Shown: positions 39,701-54,700 of the stretch, in pieces | Layout: every line of letters begins with the position of its first letter | How positions within the stretch are numbered: position 1 is the stretch's first letter | Assembly (NCBI RefSeq): GCF_035594125.1 | Contig: NC_087158.1 | Span: forward strand, 6,436,501-6,500,500 | Source: Scylla paramamosain | Lineage: Eukaryota; Arthropoda; Malacostraca; Decapoda; Portunidae | Length of the DNA stretch: 64,000 bases | Direction of reading: 5' to 3' | The notes under the pieces: model-generated | What the model was told of the DNA's origin: nothing | What the model saw: only the letters and a program-made list of their open reading frames with translations | Database searches by the model: none | Program-made: the position numbers and the translations under genes

Positions 39701-42700
39701 TCAGAAATAACACTCTTAATTAAGAATACAGAACAACCTTAACAAATGCATGTATTTTGAGTGCTTTTCACATTCTTAGTTACCCAAACCAAAAATTGCA
39801 TACGAAACTAACTTTATGTGGGAAAAAAATGACATTACCAAAAAAGTGTCTTTTGAGTGTTTTTGAGCGTGATAGGCACTAAAGCACTAAAAAGGAAGGC
39901 AATTACATTATATGGGAATAAAACCAACTTTTACCAAGAACCTGCCTTTACGTGTTTTTGAGCTTCTTACATACCAAAACGCTAAAACGCATGCAAAACA
40001 CCCTTTATGGAGAAACAGAATAACATTACCAGAAACATGTATTTTGCACGTTTTTGATCATGTTACCTATAAAAATGCCTAAATACATGCAAAGAACCCT
40101 ATGTTTGGAAAATGAAAGGACATTACGAAAATCGTGTATTATGAGTGTTTTTAAGTTCCTTAAGTACGAAAAAGCTAAAACCCACAAATAACACTTTATA
40201 GAGAGAAAAAAAAAATTTTTGTTATTCATCTTCATAGGTACCGAGATGGCAAAATTCATGGAAATTTTGTAAAAAAAATCATTATAAAAGAAATAATTTT
40301 AACTTTTTTTCTGGAGTTATGTACAAACTCTCAAGTGCATGCAAATCCACCTATATGGGGAAATTACACGACTTTACGAGAAACCTGTATTTTGAGTGTT
40401 TTTCTGCAATCTCAACAATATTACTTAAAACATGTTTTTTCAGTGATTTACGTAGAAAAACGCTAAAACGGATGCAAACCAACAAATATGAAGAAATAGA
40501 ATAACATTACCAAAAAGATATATTGAGCTTGTTACCTACAAAAAATACAAAAAATGGATGGAAAGCACTTTATATTGGCAAAGAAGAGGACATTACGAGA
40601 AACGTGTATGAGTGTTATATAGTTTGACAAGAACCAAAAGGTAAAATACTCAAAAACTCGTGTACATAAAGAAGTTTCTTACATATCAAATAGCTGAAAT
40701 TCATGAATAACACTTTTAATTTTGAAACAGAAATACCTTACCAAATGTGTGTATTAGAAAAGTTTCTTACATACCAAAATGCTGAAACTCATGAATAATA
40801 CTTTTAATTTAGAAATAGAACAACCTTACTAAATGCCGGTGTTTTGAGTTTTTTTTTTCACATTCTTAGTTACCAAAACCCCAAATTCCATGCAAAACTA
40901 GCTTTATGTGGGAAAAAAAAATGATATTACCAGAAAAGTTTCTTTTGAGTGTTTTTGAACGTGTTAGGCAATAAAGCACTAAAAAGCAGGGGAATCACAT
41001 TACATGGGAATAAAAACAACTTTTACCAAGAACTTACCTTTAAGTGTTTTTGAGCTAATTAAATACCAAAACGCTAAAACGCATGCAAAACACCTTTTAT
41101 GGAGAAGGAGAATAAAATTACCAAAAACATAGTGGTTTTGATCATGTTATCTATAAAAACGCTTAAATATATGCAAAAACCCTTATGTTTAAGAAACGAA
41201 AGGACATTACGATAAATGTGTATTATAAGTGTTTTTAAGTTGCTTAAGTACGAAAAAGCTAAAACCCACAAATAACACTCTTTATTTAGAAAAAAATTAA
41301 GAAAATAAAAAAATAGGATTTTTTTTTTGTTATTCATCTTCATAGGTACCGAGATCCCAAAATTCTGGGAAAATTCAGGGCTATTATATGTTAAAACAAA
41401 AATTTTCAAAAAAGTAAATTTTAGGTTTTTTTGGGGGACTGTTATGTACCAAACCCTAAAGTGCATCCAAAGACTCCTATATGAGAAAATTAAAAGACCT
41501 TAACAGAAATCTGTTTTTTGAGTGTTTTTCAGCATGTTAGGCACCAAAACGATAAATAATAAGGAACTCACTCTATATGAGAATCCAAAACAAAATTGCT
41601 GAAAACGTGTTTTTTCTTTGTTTTACGTAGAAAAACGCTAAAACGGATGCAAACCTACCGATATCAAGAAATAGAAAAACATTACCTAAAAGGTATATTT
41701 TGAGTGTTTTTGAGCTTGTTACCTACACAAAACGCGAAAATTGATGCAAAGCACTCTATATTAGAAAACAAAAGGACTTTGCAAGAAAAGTGTATAATGA
41801 GTTTATTATAGTTCAAAAGAACCAAAAGGCAAAAAACACAAAAACTAGTGTATATGGAGAAGGTTCCTAGATACCAAAATGCTGAAACTTATGAATAACA
41901 CTCTTAATTGAGAAACAGAACAACCTTACTAAATGCGTGTATTTTGAGTGCTTTTCACATTCTTAGTTACCAAAACTAGAAATTGCATGCAAAACCACCT
42001 TTATGTGAGAAAAAAATGACATTACCAGAAAAAGTGTCTTTTAAGAGTTTTTGAGCGTGATAGGTAATAAAGCACTAAAAAGCAGGCCAATTATATTACA
42101 TTGGAATAACACCAATTTATACCAAAAACTTGCCATTAAGTGTTTTTGAGGTCCTTATATACCAAACCGCTAAAACGCATACAAAATAAACTTTATGGAG
42201 AAACAGAATAACATTACCAAAAACATGTATTTTGAGTGTTTTTGATCATGTTATCTATAAAAATGCTTAATTACATGCAAAGAACATTATGTTTGGGAAA
42301 CAAAAACACATTACGAGAAACGTGTATTATGAATGTTTTTTTAAGTTCCTTAAGTACCAAAAAGCTAAAACCCACAAATAACACTCTTTATTTAGAAAAT
42401 AAAAAATAAAAATATAAAAAAAATAGGATTTTTTTTTTTTTTGTTATTCATATTCATAGGTACCGAGATGCCAAAATTCTGGGAAAATTCAGGGCAATGA
42501 AATGATAAAAGAATATTATCAAGAAAGTTAATTTCAGCTTTTTTTTTCGGACTGTTATGTACCAAACCTTGAAGTGCATGCAAAGACTCCTATATGAGAA
42601 AATTAAACGACCTTACCAGAAATATGTGTTTTGTGTGTTTTTTTTTAGCATGTTAGGCACCAAAACGATAAATAATTAGGAACTCACTCTATATGGGAAT

Positions 42701-45700
42701 CTAAAAAAAAGTTACTGAAAACGTGTCTTTTCAGTGTTTTACGTAGAAAAACGCTAAAACGGATGCAAAGCAATCAATATCAAGAAATAGAAAAAACATT
42801 AACAACAAGGTATATTTTGAGTGCTTTTGAGCTTGTTACCTACAAAAAAAAAACGCGAAAATTGATGCAAAGCACTCTATATTGGGAAACAAAACAACAT
42901 TCCAAGAAAAGTGTATAATGAGTATTTTATAGTTCAAAAGAACCACAAGGAAAAAACGCAAAATCTCGTGTATATGGTGAGGTTTCCTAGATACAAAAAT
43001 GCTAAAACTCATGTATAACACTCCTAATTGAGAAACAGAACAGCTTTAATAAATGCGTGTATTTTGAGTGCTTTTCACATTCTTAGTTAGCAAAACCCCA
43101 AATTGCATGCGAAAATAGATTTGTGGAAAAAAAAAAGACTTTACCAGAAAACAGTCTTGTGAGTGTTTTTGAGCGTGATAGAAAATAAAGCACTAAAAAG
43201 GAGGGCAATCACATTACATTGAAGGAAAACGAATTTTTACCAAGAACTTGCCTTTATGTGTTTTTGAGCTCCTTATATACCAAAACACTAAAACGCATGC
43301 AAAACACTCTTTATGGTGAAACAGAATATCATTACAAAAAACATGTATTTTGAGTGTTTTTGATCATGTTACCAATAAAAACGCTTAAATAAATGCAAAG
43401 AACACTATTTTTGGGAAACGAAAGGAGATTACGAGAAACGTGTATTATGAGTGTTTTTAAGTTCATTAATTACCAAAAAGCTAAAAGCCACAAATAACAC
43501 TCTTTATTGAGAAACAATAAATAAATAAAAAAAAAAATACAATATTTTTTTTCTTTCTTATTCATCTTCACAGGTACCGAAATGCCAAAATTCGGGCAAA
43601 TTTCAGGAAATTATGTGAAACAAGAAAATTATCAAAAAAGTTAAATTTAGCTTTTTTTTTTTCGAACTGTTATGTACCAAACCCCTAAAGTGCATGGAAA
43701 GACACCTATATGGGGAAATTAAACGTCTTTGCAAGAAAACGGTCATATGAGTGTTTTTCAGAATAACATGGAAGTCAATCTATATGGAAATCCAAAACCA
43801 AATTACTAAAAACGTGTCTTTTCTGTGTTTTACGTAGAAAAACGCTAAAACGGAAGTAAACCAACCAATATGAAGAAATAAAATAACATTACCAAAAAGG
43901 TATATTTTAAGTGTTTTTGAAATTGTTACCTATAAAAAACGCGAAAATGGATGGAAAGCACTCTATATTGGGAAGCAAAAGGACATTACGAGAAACGAGT
44001 ATAATGAGTGTTTTATAGTTTCACAAGAACTACAAGGCAAAAAACGTAAAAACTCTTGTATATAGAGAAGTTTCTTACATTCCAAAATGCTGAAACTCTG
44101 GAACAACACTCTTAATTGAGAAACAAAACAATATTACTAAATGCGTGTATTTTGTGTGCTTTTCACATCCTTAGTTACCAAAACTCCAAATTGCATGCGA
44201 AACCAGCTTTTTGTGGGAAAAAAATGACATTACCAGAAAAATGTCTTTTGAGTGTTTTTGAGCGTGTTAGGCAATAAAGCACTAAAAAGCAGGGCAATCA
44301 CATTACATTATAATAAAACCAATTTTTAACAATAACTTGCCTTTAAGTGTATTTGAGCTCCTTATATACCAAAACACTAAAATGCATGCAAATACACTTT
44401 ATGGTGAATTAGAATAACATTACCAAAAACATGTATTTTGAGTGTTTTTGATCATGTTACCATAAAAACGCTTAAATACATGCAAAGAACACTATTTTTG
44501 GAAAACGAAAGGACATTACTCGACTTTAGTAGAAACCTGTCTTTTGAGTGTTTTTTCAGCAATTTTAACAATATTACTGAAAACGTGTCTTTTCAGTGAT
44601 TTACGTAGAAAAACGCTAAAACAGATGCAAACCAACCAATATGAAGAAATAGAATAACATTCCCAAAAAGATATATTTTGATGTGTTTTTGAGCTTGTCA
44701 CCTACAAAAAAATTCGAAAATGGATGAAACGTACTCTATATTAGGAAAGAAAAGGACATTATGAGAAACGTGTATAATGAGTATTTTATAGTTTTACAAG
44801 AACCACAAGGCAAAAAACTCAAAAACTCGTGTACATAAAGAAGTTTCTTACATACCAATATACTGAATCTCATGAATAACACTTTGAATTGAGAAACAGA
44901 ACTACCTTACCAAATGTGTGTATTAGAGAAGTTTCTTACATACCAAAATGTTGAAACTCATGAATAACACTTTTAATTAAGAAACAGAACTTTACTAAAT
45001 GCCTGTATTTTGAGTGTTTTTCAAATTCTTAGTTACCAAAACCCCAAATTCCATGCGAAAATAGCTTCATGTGGGAAAAAAATAATATTACCAGAAAATG
45101 TCTTTCGAGTGTTTTTGACCGTGTTAGGTAATAAACCACTAAAAAGCAGGGCAATCACATTACATGGGGAATAAAACCAACTTGTACCAAGAACTTGCCT
45201 TTAGGTGTTTTTGAGCTCATTACATACGAAAACGCTAAAACGCATGCAAAAAAACTTTTATGGAGAAACAGAATAACATTACCAAAAATATGTATTTTGA
45301 GTGTTTTTGATCATGTTATCTATATAAAACGCTTAAATACATGCAAAGAACCTTATGTTTGGGAAACGAAAGGACCTTACGAGAAATATGTATTATGATT
45401 GTTTTTTAGTTCCTTAAGTACCAAAAGCTAAAACCCACAAATAAAACTCTTTATTTAGAAAAAAAAAATAAATAAAAAAATAGGATTTTATTTTTTTTTT
45501 TTTGTTATTCATCTTCATAGGTACCGAGATGCCATAATTCTGGGAAAATTCCGGGCTATTATATGATAAAAGAAAATTATCAAAAAAGTTAATTTTAGCT
45601 TTTTTTTTGCACTGTTATATACCAAACCCTAAAATGCATGCAAACCCTTCTCCTATATGAGAAAATTAAACGACGTTAAAATAAATCTTTCTTTTGAGTG

Positions 45701-48700
45701 TTTTTCAGAATGTTAGGCACCAAAATGATAAATAAATAAGGAAATCACTCTATACGGGAATCCAAGCAAAACTACTGAAAACGTGTCTTCTCAGTGTTTT
45801 ACGTAGAAAACGCTAAAACGGATGCAAACCAACCAATAAAAAAAAAAAATAGAAAATCATTACCAAAAAGGTATATTTTGAGTGTTTTTGAGATTGTTAC
45901 CTACAAAAAACGCGAAAATTGATGCAAAGCTCTCTATATTAGGAAATAAAAGGACATTCCAAGAAAAGTGTATAATGAATGTTTTATAGTTCAAAAGAAC
46001 CAAAAGGCAAAAAACGCAAAAACTTGTGGATATGGAGAAGTTTCCTAGATACCAAAATGCTGAAACTCATGAATAACATTCCTAATTGAGAAACAGAACA
46101 ACGTTACTAAAAGCGTGTATTTTGAGAGCTTTTCACATTCTTAGTTACCAAAACCCCAAATTGCATGCGAAACAAGCTTTAGGTGAGAAAAAAATGACAT
46201 TACCAGAAAAAAAAAGTCTTTTGAGTGTTTTTGAGCCTGATACGCGATAAAGCACTAAACAGCAGGGCAATCACATTATATTTGAATAAAACCATTTTTA
46301 TCAAGAACTTGCCTTTAAAAGTTTTTGAGCTCCTTATACACCAAACTGCTAAAACGCATGAAAAACAAACTTTATGGAGAAACAGAATAAAATTACCAAA
46401 AACATGTATTTTGAGTATTTTTGATCATGTTATCTCTAAAAACGCTTAAATACATGCAAAGAACCTTATGTTTGGGAAACAAAAGGACATTACGAGAAAC
46501 ATATATTATCAGTGTTTTTAAGTTTAAGTACCAAAAACCTAAAACCCACTCTTTATTTAGAAAAAAAATAAAAATAAATAAAAAAAATGAAAAACTAGGA
46601 TTTTTTTTTTTGCTATTCATCTTCATAGGTACCAAAATGCCAAAATTCTGGGAAAATTCAAGGCAATTATATGATAAGAGAATATTATCAAAAAAGTTTA
46701 TTTTAGCTTTTTTTTCGGACTGTTATGTACGAAACCCTAAACTGCATGCAAAGCCTCCTTTATGAGGAAATTAAACGACCTTACCAGAAATCTGTCTTTT
46801 GAGTGTTTTTCAGGATGTTAAGCACCAAAATGATAAATAATAAGGAACTCACTTTATATGGGAATCCAAAACAAAGTTACTGAAAACGTGTGTTCCCAGT
46901 GTTTTACGTAGAAAAACGCTAAAATGGATGTAAACCAACTAATATCAAGAAATAGAAAAAAACATTACCAAAAAGGTATATTTTGAGTGTTTTTGAGCTT
47001 GTTACCTAGAAAAAAAACGCTAAAATTGATACAAAGAATTCTATATTGGGAAAAAAAGGGACATTGCTAGAAAAGTGTATAATGAGTGTATTATAGTTCA
47101 AAAGAACAACAAGGCAAAAATCGAAAAAAACTCGTGTACGAGTATATGGAGAAGTTTCCTAGATAACAAAATGCTGAAACTCATGAATAACACTCTTAAT
47201 TGAGAAACAGAACAACCTTACCAAATTCGTGTATTTTGAGTGTTTTTCATATTCTTAGTTACCAAAAACCTAAATTTTCATGCGAAACCAGATTTAGGTT
47301 GGAAAACAAGACATTTCCAGAAAAATGTCTTTTGAGTATTTTTGAGCGTGATAGGCAATAAAGTACTAAAAAGCAGGGCAATCACTTTTCATTGGAATAA
47401 AACCAAATTTTACCAAGAACTTGCCTTTAAATGTTTTGCATGCGTTTTAGCGGTTTGATATATACCAAACCGCTAAAACGCATGCAAAACAAACTTTATG
47501 GAGAAACAGAATAACATTACCAAAAAACATGTAATTTGCGTGTTTTTTATCATGTTATCTATAAAAACGCTTAAATACATGCAAAGAACATTATGTTTGG
47601 GAAACAAAAGGACATTACGAGAAACGTGTATTATGAGTGTTTTTTAAGTTCCTTAAGTACCAAAAAGCTAAAACCCACAAATAACACTATTTAGAAAAAA
47701 AAAATAAGATTTTTTTTTCATCTTCATAGGTACTGATATGCCAAAATTCTGGGAAAATTCAGGAAAATTATATGAACAAAAGAATATTATCAAAAAGGTT
47801 AATTTTAGCTTTTTTTCGGACTGTTATGTACAAAACCCTAAAGTGCATGCAAAGCCTCCTATATGAGGAAATTAAACGACCTTACCAGAAATCTGTCTTT
47901 TGTGTGTTTTTTTTAGCATGTTAGGCAACAAAACGATAAATAATAAGGAACTCACTCTATATGGGAATCCAAAACAAAATTACTGAAAATGTATCCTCTA
48001 AGTGTTTTACGTAGAAAAACGCAAAAACTCGTGTATATAAAGAAGATTCTTAGATACCAAAATGCTGAAACTCATGAATAACAATCTTAATTGAGAAACA
48101 GAACAACCTTAGCAAATGCCTGTTTTGAGTGTTTTTCATATTCCTAGTTAGCAATACCCAAAATAGCATAAAAAACTAGATTAATGACGGAAAAAAAGAC
48201 ATTACCAGAAGTGTCTTTTATTTGTTTTTGAGCGTGTTAGGCAATGGAGTACTAAAAAGCAGGGTAATAACATTACATGGGAATAAAACCAACTTTTACC
48301 AAAAACTTACCAATGTGTGTTTTTGAGCTCTTTACATACCAAACCGCTAAAACGCACGGAAAATAAACTTTATGGAGAAACAGAATAACATTACCAAAAA
48401 CATGTATTTTGAGTGTTTTTTATAATGTTATCTTTAAAAACGCTTAAATACATGCAAACAACGTTATGTTTGGGAAACGTAAGGATATTACGAGAAACGT
48501 GTATTATGAGTGTTTTTAAGTTCCTTAATTACAAAAAAGCTAAAAACCCACAAATAACACTCGTTTTTAAGAAAAAAATAAATAAAATAAATAAATAAAA
48601 GGATTTTTCTTTTTTTTTATTATTCACCTTCATAGGTACCGAGATGCCAAAATTCTGTGAAAAGTTAGGGCAATTATATGATAAGAGAATTATATAAAAA

Positions 48701-51700
48701 AAAGTTGATATTAGCTTTTTTTCGGTCTGTTATGTACCAAACACTAAAGTGCATGCAAAGCCTCCCATATGAGGAAATTAAACAACCTTAACAGAAATCT
48801 GTGTTTTGAGTGTTTTTCAGCATGTTAGGCACCAGAATGATAAATAATAAGGAACTCACTCTATATGGCAAACCAAAACAAAATTACTGAAAACGTGTCT
48901 TCTCAGTGTTTTACGTAGAGAATCGCTGAAAGGGATGGAAACCAACCAATATCAAGAAGTAGAAAAACATTACGAAAAAGGTATATTTTGAGTGTTTTTG
49001 AGCTTGTTACCTGCAAAAAAAAAAAAAAACGCGAAAATTGATGATCTATATTGATACTCTATATTGGGAAACAAAGGGACATTGCGAGGAAAGTGTATAA
49101 TGAATGTTTTATAGTTCAAAAGAACCACAAGCCAAAAAGCGCAAAAACTCGTGTATATGGAGAAGTTTCTTAGATACCAAAATGCTGAAACTCATGAATA
49201 ACACTCTTAATTGAGAAACAGAACAAATTTACTAAATGCGTGTATTTTGAGTGCTTTACACATTCTTAATTACCAAATTCCCAAATTGCATGTGAAACCA
49301 GCTTTATGTGAGAAAAAAATGACATTACCAGAAAAGTGTCTTTTGAGTGTTTTTGAGCGTGATAGGCAATAAAACACTAAAAAGCAGAGGAATCACTTTA
49401 CATGGAAATAAAATAAATTTTCCCAACAACTTGCTTCTAAGTGTTTTGAGCTCTTTATATTCCAAACGCTGAAACGCATGCAAAACACACTTTATGGAGA
49501 AAGAGAATAACATTACCAAAAACATATATTTTGAGTGTTTTTTTATCATGTTACTAATAAAAACGCTTAAATACATGCAAAGAACCTTATTTTTGGGAAA
49601 CGAAAGTACATTACGAAAAATATGTATTATCAGTGTTTTTAAAATGATTATTTACCAAAAAGCTAAAAGCAACAAATAACACTTTTTATTGAGAAAAAAA
49701 TAAATAAATGAATAAAATTTTTTTTTTCTTTCTTTTTCATCTTCACAGTTACCGAGATGCCAAAATTTGGGCAAAATTCAGGAAATTATTAGTCAATTAT
49801 CAAAAAAGTTAATTTTAGCTTTTTTTTTTCGTACTGTTATGTACCAAACCCTAAAGTGCATGCAAAGCCACCTATATGGGGAAATTAAACATCTTTGCAA
49901 GAAAACTGTCTTATGAGTGTTTTTTTTAGCTTGTTACGTACCCTAACGGTAAATAACATGCAAGTCATTTTATATGGGAATCTAAAACAAAATTACTGAA
50001 AAGTGTCTTTTTGGTGTTTTACGTAGAAAAATGCTAAAACGGATGTAAACCAACCAATAAGAAGAAATAAAATAACATTACCAAAAAGGTACATTTTGAG
50101 TGTTTTTGAGCTACAAAAAACGCGAAAATGGATGCAAAGCACTCCCTATTGGGAAACAAAAAGACATTAGGAGAAACGTGTATAATGAGTGTCTTATTAT
50201 TTTTTAACAAAAGAACTTGTGGTTCACAAGAACCACAAGGCAAAAAACGCAAAAACTCGTGTATATAAAGAAGTTTCTTAGATACCAAAATGCTGAAACT
50301 CATGAATAACAATATTAATTGAGAAACAGAACATCCTTACCAAATGCGTGTATTTTGAGTGTTTTTCACATTCTTAGCAAAACCCCAAATAGCACGCGAA
50401 ACTATGTTAGAAAAAAAATGATATTACTAGATGTGTCTTTTGAGTGTTTTTGAGCGTGTTAGGCAATAAATCACACACAAAAAAAAAAAAAAAAAAAAAA
50501 AAAAACAGGGCAATCACATTACAGGCGAATAAAATAAACTTTTACCAAGAACTTGCCTTGAAGTGTTTTTGACCTCCTTACAAACCAAAACGCTAAAACG
50601 CATGGAAGAAAACTCCTTTATTGATAAGCAGAATAACATTACTTAAAACATGTGTTTTAAGTGTTTTTAAGTGTTTTTAAGTGTTCCTTAAGTACCAAAA
50701 TGTTAAGACCCACTAATAACACTCTTTATACAGAAAAAATAGATAAATAAAAAAATATCTTTTTTTATTTTGATTTTCATAGGTACCAAGATGCCAAAAT
50801 TCTGCCAAAATTCAGGGAATTGATGGGGAAAAAAAAACATTATAAAAAAGTTAATTATAGCTCTTTTTTCGGATTTTTATGTACCAAACTCTAAAGTGTA
50901 TGCCACCTATATAAGGAAGTTAAACTACTTTACCAGAAACCTGTCTTTTCAGTGTTTTTGAGCATGTTAGGCACCAAAACGATAAATAATATATAAGTCA
51001 GTCAATATGTGAATCCAAAACAAAATTATTGAAAACGTGTCTTTTCAGTGTTTTACGTAGAAAAACGCTAAAACGGATGCAAACTAACATATATGAAGCA
51101 ATAGAATAACATTACCAAAAAGTGTTTTTGAGCTTTTTACCTACAAAAAACGCGCAAATGGATGAAAAGCACTCTATATCGGGAAGGAAAAGGACATTAC
51201 GAGAAACATGTATAATGAGTGTTTTATAGTTTCACAAGAACCACAAGGCAAAAAAACGCAGAAACTTGTGTATATAGAGAAGTTTCTTACATACCAAAAC
51301 GCTAAAACTCATAAATAACACTTTTAATTGAAAAACAGAACTGCCTTACCAAATGTGTGTATTTTGAGTGTTTTTCACATTCTTAGTTACGAAATTCCCA
51401 AATTACATGCGAAAGTAGCTTTATGTGCGAAAAAAAATGACAGTACCAGAAAAGTGTTTTTTGAGTGTTTTTGTGCGTTATATGCAACAAAACACTAAAA
51501 AGCAGAACAATCACATTACTCTGGAATAAAACCAAAATTTACGAAGAACTTGCCTCTAAGTGTTGTTTTAACTCATTACATACCAAAACGCTAAACGCAT
51601 GCAAAACAACCTTTATGGAGAAACAGAATAACATTACCAAAAACATGTATTTTGAGTGTTTTTGATCATGTTACCTTTAATATAATCGCTTTAATATATG

Positions 51701-54700
51701 CAAAGAACCCTATGTTTGTGAAACGAAAGGACATTACGAAAGTCGTGTATTATGAGTATTTTTAAGTTCCTTAAGTACCAAAAAACTAAAACCCATAAAT
51801 AACACTCTTTATGGAGAAAAAAGAATAAAAAAAAAAAATAGATTTTTTTTTTGTTATTCATCTTTATAGGTACCGAGATGCCAAAATTCTGAGAAAATTC
51901 AGGGAAATTATGTGAAAAAAACATAAAAAAAATAATTTTAGCTTTTTCCGGAGTTATTTACGAAACCCGGAAGTGCATGCAAAGCCACCTATATTGGGAA
52001 ATTACACGACTTTACAAGAAACGTGTCTTTGGGTGTTTTCAGCAATTTCAACAATATTACTGAAAACGTGTCCTTTCAGTTTTAGCGTAGAACGCTAAAA
52101 CGATGCAAACCAACCAATATGAAGAAATAGAAAAACATTACAAAAAAGTTGAGTGTTTTTGAGCTTGTTACCTACAAAAAAACGCATAAAATGAATGCAA
52201 AGCAGTCTATATTGGGAAACAAAGGTAATTACAAGAAAATTGTATAATGAATGTTTTAATAGTTTTCAAGAACCATAAGGCAAAAAACGCAAAAACTCGT
52301 ATATATAGAGAAGTTTTTTTAGATACCAAAATGCTGAAACTCATGAATAACACTCTTAATTGAGAAACAGAACAATCTTAGGAAATGAGTGTATTTTGAG
52401 TGCTTTTTTTCACATTCTTAGTGGTCCAACCCCAAATTACATGCGAAAATGTGAAAAAAAAAATGAAATTACTAGAAAAGTGTGTTTTTAGTATTTTTCA
52501 GCGTGTTAAGCAATAAAGCACTAGAAAGCAGGGCAATCACATTACATGGGAATATAACCAAATTTTATCAAGAACTTGCCTTTAAGTTTTTTTGAGCTCC
52601 TTACATACCAAAACGCTAAAACCCATGCAAATCCCCCTCTATATAAAAACAGAATGACATTATCAAAAACATGTATTTTGAGTGTTTTTGAGCTTGTTAC
52701 CAATAAAAACGCTTAAATACATGCAAAGAACCCTATGTTTGAGAATGAAAGGACATTACGAGGAATGTGTATTATGAGTGTTTATAAGTTCCTTAAGTAC
52801 TAAAAAGTTAAAACCCACAAATAACACTCTTTATGGAGAAAAAAAAAATAGCTTTTTTTTTTATTGATCTTCATAGGTACCGAGATGCCAAAATTCTGGC
52901 AAAATTCAGGAAAATTACGTGAAAAAAGAATATTATGAAAAAGGTTAATTTTAGCTTTTTTTTTGGACTGTTATGTACCAAACCTTAAAGTGCATGCAAA
53001 GCCATCTATATGGGGAAATTCAACGACTTTACAAGAAACCTGTCTTTTGAGTGTTTTCCAGCATGTTAGGCATCAAAAACGATAAATAACATTGAAGTCA
53101 CTCTATATGGGAATCCAAAACAAAATTACTGAAAACGTGTCTTTTCTGTGTTTTACGTAGAAAAACGCTAAAACGGATGGAAACCAACCAATATGAAGAA
53201 ATAGAATAACATTACCAAAAAGGTATATTTTGAGTGTTTTTGACCATGTTAGCTATAAAAACGCTTAAATACATGCAAAGAACCTTATCTTTAGGAAACA
53301 AAAGGACATTACGAGAAACGAGTATTATGAGTGTTTTTACGTTCCTTAAGTACCAAAAAGCTTAAACCACATATAACACTCTTTATAGAGAAAAAAAATT
53401 TGAGAAAGAGAAAGAGAAAAAAAAATTTTTTTTTTTGTTATTGATCTTTTTAGGTACCGAGATGCCAAAATTCTGTCAAAATTTAGGGAAATTATGTGAA
53501 AAATGAATATCAAAAAAGTTAATTTTAGCTTTTTTTCAGACCGTTATGTACCAAACCCTAAAGTGCATGTTAAACCACCTATATGGGGAAATTAAACGAC
53601 TTTACCTGAAACCTGTCTTTTGCCTGTTTTTCAGTATGTTAGGCTCCAAAACAATAAGTAATATGGAAGTCACTCTGTATGGGAATCCAAACCAAAATTA
53701 CTGAAAACGTGTCTTTTCAGTGTTTTACGTAGAAAAACGCTAAAACGAATGCAAATACACCAATATCATGAAATGGAATAATATTACCAAAAAGGTATTT
53801 TTTGTGTTTTTGAGGGAAAATGGATGCAAATCTCTCTATATTGGGAAAAAAAAGGACATTACGAGAAACGTTTATAAGGAGTGTTTTATAGTTTCACAAG
53901 AACCACAAGGTAAAACAAGCAAAAACTCGTGTATATGGAGATTTTTCTTAGATACCAAAATGCTGAAATTCATGAATAACACTCTTAATTGAGAAACAGA
54001 ACATCCTTACCAAATGAGTGTTTTTCACATTCTTAGTTACCAAAACCCGAAATTACATACGAAACTAGCTTTATGTTGGAAATAAATGACATTACCAGAA
54101 AAAAAGTTTCTTATGAGTGTTTTTGAGCGTGTTAGGCAATAAAGCACAAAAAAGCAGGGCAATGACATTACATGGGAATAAAACCAACATTTACCAAGAA
54201 CTTATCTTTAAGTGTTTTTCAGCTCCTTACATACCAAAACGCTAAAATGCATGCAAAACACCCTTTATTGAGAAACAAAATAACATTACGAAAAACATGA
54301 ATTTTCAGTGTTTTTGATCTCTTACGTATAAAAACGTTTAAGTACATGCAAAGACCCTATGTTTGGGAAACGAAAGGACATTACGAGAAACGTGTATTTT
54401 GAGTGTTTTTAAGTTTCATGAGTACGAAAAGAGTTAAAACCCACAAATAACACTGTTTATAGAGAAAATAAATAAATAAATAAAAACTAGGATTTTTTTT
54501 TTTGTTATTTATCTTCATAAGTACCGAGATGCCAATATTCTGGCAAAATTCAGGGAAATTAGGTGAAAAAATAATATTATGAAAAAAGTTAATTTTAGCT
54601 TTTTTTTTTTTTTTTTCGGACTGTTATGTACCAAACCCTAAAGTGTATGCAAAGCCACCAACATGAGGAAAGTAAACGACTTTACCAGATACCTGTCTTT

